Positions 8,006 through 14,360 of a DNA stretch of 20,389 nt are shown here, piece by piece. Position numbers and translations under genes: made by a program. Each line of letters begins with the position of its first letter. Within the stretch, counting starts at the first letter, position 1. Where the stretch lies: IMG/VR virus record IMGVR_UViG_3300037090_000062, positions 1 through 20,389 of that record; one strand, 5' to 3'. The notes below the pieces were generated by a model. The model did not search any database. It saw only the letters and a program-made list of their open reading frames with translations, and was not told where the DNA came from. The stretch is from a virus.

Positions 8006-8719
8006 ATGGATTCTGGTGTGTATCTAATCCGAAATACCGTAAACCAAAAAGTTTACGTGGGAAGTTCAAAGGATATACCACATCGCTGGAAGGAACATCG
8101 TGCAGAACTTGTAGCGGGAAAGCACGACAATCCAAAGTTGCTAAATGCCTTCAGGAAGTATGGCGGCGAGGTTTTTAAGATTGAAGTTTTCTGCTCTTGC
8201 TTGCCAGATAAGTTGCTGGAAGAAGAGCAAAAAGCTATAGAAGAATTAAAAGCGGTGGAAGAAGGCTATAACATAGCCACTAAGGCAGATAGACCCCCAT
8301 CGCCAAAAGGAAAACTGGTAACTGAGTCCCATCGAAAACATCTCAGTGAAGCAAAGATGGGGTTGAAGGCAACACCGGAGCATACAGAGGCTCTTCGACA
8401 AGGGTGGGTTAAGCGTCGGGCACGAGGATTGGGAACACATTCGGAAGAGACTCGTAAAAGGCGGTCGCTAAGCCTAAGAGGTAAAAAGAAACCAGAGTCT
8501 TTTGTTGTGTTTATGAAGAATCGTCAACAAGGGACCAATGAACTTGCAGCCTTGCGAGATTTTTCATCTCGTAGAACGCCAGAGTACATTAGCTGGCAGG
8601 GAAGAAAAGGTATGGCAAAACAATTGGGGCGTCAATTCAACGAGCCTAGACCAGAACAGTGTTTCTATGAAAAAACACTTCCAACCCCTTTGATTGAATA
8701 TGCCGCCTTAGCGGCTTAG
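8006..8719 (+). CDS. GIY-YIG homing endonuclease (free-standing) with NUMOD3-like repeats
   Basis: This 237-residue protein has an N-terminal GIY-YIG nuclease domain: GVYLIRN at 4-10 and KVYVGSS at 15-21, then candidate catalytic Arg27, Glu74 and the YN pair at 88-89. The DNA-binding half has two NUMOD3-like segments (SHRKHLSEAKMG near 108-119; SEETRKRRSLSLRG near 146-159). The family makes site-specific nicks or breaks that drive copying of mobile introns or of the gene itself. The gene is packed between virion genes: it starts two bases after the upstream stop, and its own TAG overlaps the AGGAGG site of the tail-tube gene. Its base composition is more AT-rich than its neighbours, a sign of separate origin. 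It is not inside the intron that lies only 30 bases downstream, which is unusual. Confidence 0.92.
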   Translation: MDSGVYLIRNTVNQKVYVGSSKDIPHRWKEHRAELVAGKHDNPKLLNAFRKYGGEVFKIEVFCSCLPDKLLEEEQKAIEELKAVEEGYNIATKADRPPSPKGKLVTESHRKHLSEAKMGLKATPEHTEALRQGWVKRRARGLGTHSEETRKRRSLSLRGKKKPESFVVFMKNRQQGTNELAALRDFSSRRTPEYISWQGRKGMAKQLGRQFNEPRPEQCFYEKTLPTPLIEYAALAA

Positions 8720-8723
8720 GAGG
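8702..8723 (+). promoter_or_regulatory. Hairpin plus ribosome-binding site of the tail-tube gene
   Basis: GCCGC (8702-8706) and GCGGC (8711-8715) form a short perfect stem with loop CTTA, within the last codons of the endonuclease. It ends just before the strong AGGAGG (8718-8723), which is 10 bases from the tail-tube ATG at 8734. This strong site identifies 8734 as a real start even though the reading frame closes after five codons in genomic DNA, which is what reveals the intron. Confidence 0.6.
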
Positions 8724-8733
8724 AATAAACAAC

Positions 8734-9627
8734 ATGGCACAAGGTGGCTAGATAGATTGGCCACGGTAAACCCACTCTGATTGACTCGAAAGCTGAGATG
8801 CCAACGAGGCGGAACCCGATAGGGACCGTGAGAGACTAAGCGAGAGGGCACCCAAGAGGGTGATGCAATAGTCCGAACATTACGGGAAACGAACCGTAAG
8901 AGGTTGGCAGAAATGACCAGCCCCGCTTGAAAAAGCGAGTCACACTTTTGATATCTATCAGCAAGGAGCTTCACCCCAGACGGAGTCCGTAATCTCGTCT
9001 CGCTTCAAGATTTTCACGGATGTCGTCGGCGTGGGCAAGTTCGTGAAGCTGGGCGTCACGTCCTCCTTCCAAATCTCCGAGACCCGCACAGTAGAGGCCA
9101 TCCGTGGGCTAGGCTACGGTGACCAGGTCGCCGAGCTTGTGCCCGGTGTCACCGAGCCGCTGAGCATCACTATCCAGCGCACATGCCTTTACCTTGCCAA
9201 CATCATGCAGGTATTGGGCTATAAAGCTGGTGTCTCTGGCGGAGTAAGGTCCATCCGTCATCATCGGTGGCCCTTCGACATCAAGACCGAGATTGTATTC
9301 TCCCAGCTTGCCTCGGAGGACCCGAGCAATGCTTCTGGCTTCGGCGGCGGGACGCCGGACCTAACGACGGCGGATATCCCGAACGAGGGTGGGTTCAACA
9401 ACCTTGGTAATTCTGGGCTACAGGCCGTGGCTACCGTATACGAAGGGTGTTGGATTAGTAATTTCACGACAGGATACGCCATCGAGACCGCTGCTGTCAA
9501 CGAGAATGTTACCGTATCAGTTACTGACATCTTTGATGTTAGCGGAACAGTTTACGGTGAGTTCCTTGATAGTGGCCTCGGAAGTGGAGATGCCACTGGT
9601 CGTAGCTTGCTGTATTCAATCAGCTAG
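8734..9627 (+). CDS. Tail tube protein, split by a group I intron (exons 8734-8749 and 8951-9627)
   Basis: The spliced product is predicted at 230 residues. It reads like a myovirus tail-tube (gp19-type) protein, which forms the inner channel within the sheath. Exon 1 encodes MAQGG plus one base of codon 6 and is then interrupted by an in-frame TAG. Exon 2 continues IYQQGASPQTESVISSRFKI and GKFVKLGVTSSFQISETRTV. Joining after T8749 and before A8951 gives TAT (Tyr) and keeps one open frame of exactly 231 codons including stop. The second half is beta-rich with a Gly-rich loop (about residues 134-142). A start at an internal GTG (9031) is the longest uninterrupted reading but would lose 27 conserved-looking residues and has no clear ribosome-binding site. 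The tail-tube call rests on pattern and on its company with the sheath. The 3' third is somewhat AT-richer, next to the downstream endonuclease. Confidence 0.85.
8750..8950 (+). ncRNA. ORF-less self-splicing group I intron (about 201 nt)
   Basis: P1: exon GTGGCT (8744-8749) pairs with GGCCAC (8759-8764), with the required terminal U-G pair at the 5' splice site. P7: GACTA (8834-8838, in GAGACTAAG) pairs with TAGTC (8869-8873, in CAATAGTCCGAAC), matching the R and S core elements. P8: CACCC/GGGTG (8849-8853 and 8858-8862). P9-type stems: TTACGG/CCGTAA (8880-8885 and 8894-8899) and CGCTT/AAGCG closed by a GAAA tetraloop (8924-8937). P10: ATCTATC in exon 2 (8953-8959) pairs with GATAGAT in the intron (8751-8757). 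The final intron base is G8950. P3-P6 were not fully resolved by eye; CGG/CCG plus CCC/GGG at 8810-8828 is one part. There is no internal ORF. Confidence 0.9.
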
Positions 9628-9657
9628 TAATTTTTGACTGAGGCTTCAATTTTACAA

Positions 9658-9700
9658 ATTTCCGAGTATTAGATAGAGGGAACATCTAATACTCGGAGGT
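9658..9700 (+). promoter_or_regulatory. Hairpin that buries the ribosome-binding site of the second GIY-YIG gene
   Basis: TCCGAGTATTAGAT (9661-9674) and ATCTAATACTCGGA (9684-9697) form a perfect 14-bp stem with a 9-base loop. Two G-U pairs and one A-U pair (9658-9660 with 9698-9700) extend it in RNA to 17 pairs. The 3' arm contains the whole GGAGG (9695-9699) that serves the GTG start at 9707, so the site should be blocked on any transcript that includes the 5' arm. Phage T4 uses this mechanism for I-TevI-type endonucleases. No T run follows, so a simple terminator is less likely. Confidence 0.8.
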
Positions 9701-9706
9701 CTGCAA

Positions 9707-10660
9707 GTGTTCAGCGTCTACAAAATCACCAATCTCCTCAACAGCCGATACTACTACGGCGTCCACGAAACCACCAATCCAAATGACGGCTATCTTGGCT
9801 CGGGAATTGCTATCAAGCGTGCCGTGAAGAAATACGGAAAACACAACTTCAAGAAGAGCGTCCTTTTCACATTTGAGAGTTCCACGGATGCTTATGCAAA
9901 AGAGGTAGAACTCTTGCGGGGAGCTCGTCAGGACCCGCTATGCTATAACCTACACGAGGGTGGGCAAGGTGGGTTCAAGTACATAAACGAGAACGGGCTT
10001 TCCGACCCCGCTAGGGCTGGGCATATAGCTAAAGAAAAGGGAAATACTGGGAGACCAAAAGGCTCAAAAGGGTGTGCTGCCTCCATTACTCCAGACTCTC
10101 GGTTGCTATGTCAATATGGATGTGGAAATCCTGCCACTTATTTAGTTGGAAAAAAAGAAAACCCGTGCTGTTCAAACCACCACGGTTCCTGTCCTGCTTA
10201 TCTTCAACATAAGAAAAGTATGCTAGTCAAACCGATAAGCAATTCTGGTATTTTATGTTTTTATAAATGTGGAAATCAAGCTAATTTTCTCTTGGGGATA
10301 CATCAAAAACCGTGTTGCTCTAAAACTTTTTATAAATGTCAAGGCCACTGGAGAAACCTTCGGGATTTTAGTGACTCGGAACTAAAAAAGAAATCCGAAC
10401 TTACGATGCTAGCCAAGTATGGGGTCACCAATCCCAGCTTTAGCATAGAGATTAAAGCCAAACGAGACGCCACTAATATTGAGCGTTTTGGTGGTCTCAG
10501 CCCCTCATGCAACCCCACAATAAATAAAAAACGGATGCAAACAAATCAGCAAAGGTTTGGCGGACCTGCCCCCGCCTGCAATCCTGCAATAATGGCAAAA
10601 ATATGGGCAACAAAGCACAAAAAATTGGCTGAACAAAAATCCAATCTTCCAGTATCTTAG
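9707..10660 (+). CDS. GIY-YIG homing endonuclease with tandem Cys-rich repeats
   Basis: This 317-residue protein starts at a GTG, seven bases after GGAGG. The nuclease domain occupies about residues 1-95: SVYKITN at 3-9, YYYGVH at 15-20 (a YYG variant of YIG), candidate Arg38 and Glu66, and YNLHEGG at 80-86. A linker with GRPKGSKG follows. Residues 135-162 and 184-211 are a tandem Cys repeat with identical spacing (C-x3-C-x14-C-C-x6-C, period 49). The C-terminus has two to three copies of a KYGVTNPS / RFGG...CNP element (about 237-295), a DNA-binding repeat style seen in phage endonucleases. The N-terminal half is GC-rich like the phage, the C-terminal half clearly AT-richer, suggesting a fused origin. 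It lies just after the tail-tube gene and its translation is probably limited by the leader hairpin. Confidence 0.9.
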   Translation: MFSVYKITNLLNSRYYYGVHETTNPNDGYLGSGIAIKRAVKKYGKHNFKKSVLFTFESSTDAYAKEVELLRGARQDPLCYNLHEGGQGGFKYINENGLSDPARAGHIAKEKGNTGRPKGSKGCAASITPDSRLLCQYGCGNPATYLVGKKENPCCSNHHGSCPAYLQHKKSMLVKPISNSGILCFYKCGNQANFLLGIHQKPCCSKTFYKCQGHWRNLRDFSDSELKKKSELTMLAKYGVTNPSFSIEIKAKRDATNIERFGGLSPSCNPTINKKRMQTNQQRFGGPAPACNPAIMAKIWATKHKKLAEQKSNLPVS

Positions 10661-10695
10661 ACAAGACCCCAATTTCCCGTTACTTGGAGGCATAC

Positions 10696-10983
10696 GTGGC
10701 GAGCATCGTTACCCAAAAGCAAGTCACGGCCAATGTCTCACCCGCCCGCAAGTGCTGGCGATTAGTCTGGAACACTATTTCCAAGCGGGTCTTCATTCTC
10801 TACGAGACTGAAGGCCTCACTATGACAATGCAAACGATGTTCTGCTCGTCCCCCACGGACGGGAGTCTTAGTTCTGTGTCAAGCATTGAGGGTAAGAAGG
10901 AATGTCTTGAGCAGATAAAGACGCTGGGGCTGGTGTACACTCCGCCGCCTGCGGAGATGGTACGGGCTGAGATTGGTCCCTAA
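10696..10983 (+). CDS. Small hypothetical protein
   Basis: This 95-residue protein is predicted from a GTG at 10696, chosen because GGAGG (10686-10690) sits five bases upstream; an in-frame TTG at 10684 overlaps that site and is less likely. The sequence is MASIVTQKQVTANV at the start, then WRLVWNTISKRVFILYE, a Ser-rich loop, and a helix KKECLEQIKTLGLVY. It has two to three Cys but no zinc pattern. I recognise no family. It sits between an endonuclease and the giant zinc-module gene, so it is probably a small virion or assembly gene displaced from its original neighbour by the endonuclease. Confidence 0.6.
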   Translation: MASIVTQKQVTANVSPARKCWRLVWNTISKRVFILYETEGLTMTMQTMFCSSPTDGSLSSVSSIEGKKECLEQIKTLGLVYTPPPAEMVRAEIGP

Positions 10984-11051
10984 AATTATTTTCCTCCTTT
11001 TTTACAACAAAATCATATCTATACACTGCTTTAGTGAGGAGAAGTATCTTC

Positions 11052-14000
11052 ATGCTGACCAAGCCACGCTCGCTGTTGCTCCAGAAGAAGGGTGCCATGC
11101 TCCCCATCCCCGGAGCGGGGGGAGTTGGGGGAATTGATGTTGCCGACATGGACAGCCTTGCCCACCACAGCTTGGACGACCCAGCAGCCCCGGCGAACAA
11201 CTACAATCCCTTCTATGGGAAGGGGACGGAGATGGACAGCCTCAAGAGTGCTTCCGGGGAATGGGAGCGCCAGACCGTTGGGTTCCGTTGCCCACACTGT
11301 GGCATGGAACGTGTTCTCAGTAAGGAAAACCACATGAAGAACTTTCATCCTGAGAAAGAGGCTCTTCCTGGGCTAAGAAAGTTTGTGGAGAAATGGAAGC
11401 CCACCCCCATGGGACCCGAGACCGAGACATCATTCGGGCTTGCCCCCCCGCCCAAGCCCCCGCAGTCGCCAGCCAAGCTACCCATCCGGCAGGAGAAAAT
11501 GCAAGATGCCTGGAACGCCCCTGCCCACCGGGCGTCCCTGAAGCTCGCCGACAATTCCATATGCGTTTGCGGGCACCAGTGGCACGAACACTGGCACAAG
11601 GGGAACTTCGGGTGTAAGATTAAAGGGACCAAATGCAAGTGTAAGGGGTTCAAGGCAAAAACCGGCTCCTTCAACCCACTCCTCCGGTCCAAAAAAGCTG
11701 ACCTTAGTGATATCTGGTCCACGGGAAGCGAAGGGCTGGGCGACCAAGAGGACTTTCGGGCAACCTTGAAAGCAGAGCAAGAAGACCCTGACGGATACTT
11801 GTTCCGCAGCGAAACCTATTGCCCCCGTTGTGGACAAGCGCTCATCGACGAACTTCTGGATACCCAACAGGTTGGACCACCCGCACCAAATGAGGACGCC
11901 GAATGGACGAAGGACTCGGAGATAGTCCCCCAAGCTATCATCTCCTTGGAACTTGGTATGGAAACTTGCGGTAAGTGTGGGGACGACATCCGCCCGGAGA
12001 CAAGGGAGCCTGGGGAGCTTAGCGACCCTGACAGGGCATTCCTCAAGGACTTCCGCATCTCGGCCTCGCTCAGGGGGCTTTCCGAGAGGGTCAAGTCCAA
12101 GTCCTCCAACCCATTGCTGAATACCCAGCCCCCCAACCCCGAGACCGCCACATTCTTCAAAGAGAGCGACAAGGATAACCCCCATTGCCCACACTGTGGC
12201 TCTGATGATTATGGTCTAATGCCGACCGACTTCGAGACCGCCAAGTGTAACAAGTGCGGCAAGAACTGGGACCACGGCATCGTGCCTGGGATAAACGACC
12301 CCAAGACGGCCAGCGAGAAGTCCTATGGGGCAGGGACCCCCCTCGGAGGAACCGCCAATGGGGCAGGTCAGCCCGCCCCCAGCGAGGACCCCACGCATCC
12401 GGCAGGATTCCAGCAACCTCCTGCCCCAGTGACACCCTCTACCACCAGCCAGACGACGACCGGAACCACGCCAAGCACCACGTCCCCCGGACAGCCGTCC
12501 AAGCCCGAGACAACGATGAACATGGGCCTGCAGAACCAGATGGCACAGGATGTCATCAACATCCTCCAGGACCAGAAGACTGGCAACGTGGAGCTATCTC
12601 AGGTCGTCAGGACGGACGAGGGAACCGACAAGCCGGGCAGGTCCGACATCAAGAGGCACATCGACAAGAGCCTGCTGGACAAGGACTATGCTCCCCCCAT
12701 CCCCCTGAGCAAGGGCGCGGGATGGACGGGCGAGGACGAGCCCGACGACGAGGAGGTTACTGACCTCGGGACAAGGTATGGAGTGCCTATTTACAGTCTG
12801 CCTAAGGATGAATACGCATCCACGGAGAGTCAGCCTCTCGTGCTGTGTCCTATTTGTAAACAGGGGGTCAGAGGACCCATAGAGACTCACAACGAAATAT
12901 TTCATAACATAGTTTTAGACGGTCCAGATTACAAGTGTCCGATTTGCGGAAAGAACTGGGTGAACTATACTCAGGGACAGAAGAACTTTCATACAGAAAA
13001 TCATCTTGCCCAAAAGGGGCAGGAAGGCGGTTGGAACTGGAAAATAACTTGTCCCGCATGCAAGAAAACTCTTAATGCCTTTACCAAGGATGATACTGAT
13101 AACGCTTTCTACAAGCATTGGACATCTGCCCACACCAAACCTGTACCAAAGGGAGACGAGGTGCAGGCAGTCCCTTACAAACTGGATAGCAAGCTTAACC
13201 AGCCACCCCCGGATGCTCCTTCTAAGGGCAAACTGCAACTGACCAAGGAGGACAAGGACTTTCTCAAGCAAGTAGGCATCAAGCAATCCAAGGTCGCCGC
13301 TGTTGACGCCGAGACCTGGTGGAGAAACACCGTCAACACCAAGCGCCGGGAGGTTGCGGACAGGCTGGGTATCGACAAGTACTGGAGCCACTTTGTGTGG
13401 GAGTCATTACCCCCGGAGACGCAGGAGAAGGTCAAGGCAAGTTTTCCCGTTATTGTGGACGATGAAAGGCAAGGTGAAGTACAGAAGGCGTGGGATGCTC
13501 CTGCTCATCTGGCGGCGGGGAAAGACTGGGACCCCCTTTTAGCTAGGGAACTATACGAGCAAGGCTTGGAGGCAGCGACGGAAGGGGACTGGGATGGAGC
13601 CTTCAAGGCTATTCGCCAGTCGCTTGCCCACAATCCCTATAACGGACCAGCACACTTCATTATGGGTATCATCCTCGCACAGGAAGGGGAGACACAGGTA
13701 GCGATAGATGAACTTCAGAGTTCCCTGACAACGACCCCCAAGAAGGAGTATGTCTATCATAGCCTCGTCACCGAGATGTCCAATAGGGGGGACTTGGACG
13801 GTATCCCTGAAGAAGTCAAGAATTACCTATTGGACAATATGGTCTCCAAGAAAGCGGGCAAGCAAGTTGCCGACCCCTATCCGACGCTCACCGACTATGA
13901 TATCAAGGAGTCCGTCAAGAGGCTAGGCAAGCGCAAGGACGAGAAGAGCCGCAAGGCTATCGGGGCCATGGAGGCGGAGCTTAAGCGCCGGGGGGAGAAT

Positions 14001-14312
14001 CGGGAAAAGACCGCCGAGACAGGAACATGGTGGAGGTCCTGCGAGACCTGTGGGAAGCCAGCCTTGGAACTGAAGAAGGGCGAGAACGTCCGGGGACCCG
14101 TGTGGTGCGACGAGTGTTCGGGCAGCAAGACCGCCAAGGCTCTGGGTGCCCCGGTGAAGGAACGGAAGACCGCTGTGCAGATAGAGGAGGGGGTCAACCT
14201 TGTGTGCCCAAACTGCAAGGGGACGGAGACTAAGCCGGTCAACGAACCCGAGGCAGAGGACGGGAACCTTGTGGAATGCACCACATGCGGTGCATTCTTT
14301 GATTCAAATTGA
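11052..14312 (+). CDS. Giant multi-zinc-module protein with TPR-like region
   Basis: This 1086-residue protein has no family I can name. The ATG at 11052 is preferred over an in-frame GTG (11034) because AGGAGA (11037-11042) sits between them. Zinc-type clusters occur at residues about 80-99 (CPHC...HxxxxH), 171-197 (CVC...C...CKC), 257-309 (CPRC...CGKC), 379-402 (CPHC...CNKC), 599-618 (CPIC...H...H), 629-651 (CPIC...H...H), 667-694 (CPAC...H...H), 997-1022 (CETC...CDEC) and 1052-1079 (CPNC...CTTC). A Pro/Thr-rich linker spans about 425-490. Residues about 828-899 look like two TPR helix pairs (YEQGLEAATEGDWDGAFKAI; LAQEGETQVAIDELQ). The segment around 12780-13160 is AT-richer and carries three of the fingers. 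It lies between tail and head genes; a virion, internal or assembly role is likely but unproven. Confidence 0.75.
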   Translation: MLTKPRSLLLQKKGAMLPIPGAGGVGGIDVADMDSLAHHSLDDPAAPANNYNPFYGKGTEMDSLKSASGEWERQTVGFRCPHCGMERVLSKENHMKNFHPEKEALPGLRKFVEKWKPTPMGPETETSFGLAPPPKPPQSPAKLPIRQEKMQDAWNAPAHRASLKLADNSICVCGHQWHEHWHKGNFGCKIKGTKCKCKGFKAKTGSFNPLLRSKKADLSDIWSTGSEGLGDQEDFRATLKAEQEDPDGYLFRSETYCPRCGQALIDELLDTQQVGPPAPNEDAEWTKDSEIVPQAIISLELGMETCGKCGDDIRPETREPGELSDPDRAFLKDFRISASLRGLSERVKSKSSNPLLNTQPPNPETATFFKESDKDNPHCPHCGSDDYGLMPTDFETAKCNKCGKNWDHGIVPGINDPKTASEKSYGAGTPLGGTANGAGQPAPSEDPTHPAGFQQPPAPVTPSTTSQTTTGTTPSTTSPGQPSKPETTMNMGLQNQMAQDVINILQDQKTGNVELSQVVRTDEGTDKPGRSDIKRHIDKSLLDKDYAPPIPLSKGAGWTGEDEPDDEEVTDLGTRYGVPIYSLPKDEYASTESQPLVLCPICKQGVRGPIETHNEIFHNIVLDGPDYKCPICGKNWVNYTQGQKNFHTENHLAQKGQEGGWNWKITCPACKKTLNAFTKDDTDNAFYKHWTSAHTKPVPKGDEVQAVPYKLDSKLNQPPPDAPSKGKLQLTKEDKDFLKQVGIKQSKVAAVDAETWWRNTVNTKRREVADRLGIDKYWSHFVWESLPPETQEKVKASFPVIVDDERQGEVQKAWDAPAHLAAGKDWDPLLARELYEQGLEAATEGDWDGAFKAIRQSLAHNPYNGPAHFIMGIILAQEGETQVAIDELQSSLTTTPKKEYVYHSLVTEMSNRGDLDGIPEEVKNYLLDNMVSKKAGKQVADPYPTLTDYDIKESVKRLGKRKDEKSRKAIGAMEAELKRRGENREKTAETGTWWRSCETCGKPALELKKGENVRGPVWCDECSGSKTAKALGAPVKERKTAVQIEEGVNLVCPNCKGTETKPVNEPEAEDGNLVECTTCGAFFDSN
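11487..13523 (+). repeat. Duplicated RQ-x3-Q-x-AW-x-APAH motif in the giant protein
   Basis: Residues 146-164 (11487-11543) contain MQDAWNAPAHRASLK and residues 806-824 (13467-13523) contain VQKAWDAPAHLAAGK. The shared positions are R, Q, Q, A, W, A, P, A, H, A and K in 19 residues, 660 residues apart. Each copy lies at the junction between a linker and a folded-looking segment. Confidence 0.7.
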
Positions 14313-14330
14313 AAAACTTAATTATCCCAA

Positions 14331-14350
14331 CTATCTAGTATTATAGTATA
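14331..14350 (+). promoter_or_regulatory. AT-rich motif before the HNH gene, possible promoter
   Basis: CTATCTAGTATTATAGTATA lies in the 48-base spacer before the HNH gene. It shares TATTATAGTA with 164-173 and, as reverse complement, TAGTATTATA with 86-95. TTGAAA at 14309-14314 lies 17 bases before TATCTA (14332-14337), a weak -35/-10 pair. A private promoter for the endonuclease is plausible but not shown. Confidence 0.3.
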
Positions 14351-14360
14351 GAGGTGAATG

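Noticed and set aside
9031-9627. Tail-tube gene starting at the internal GTG (9031)
   Set aside because: No suitable ribosome-binding site is found there, coding-like sequence continues upstream to 8951, and the intron model recovers a strong start at 8734.
9658-9700. Intrinsic terminator for the tail-tube gene
   Set aside because: The stem is long, but no T run follows and the 3' arm contains the next ribosome-binding site, so translational masking explains it better.
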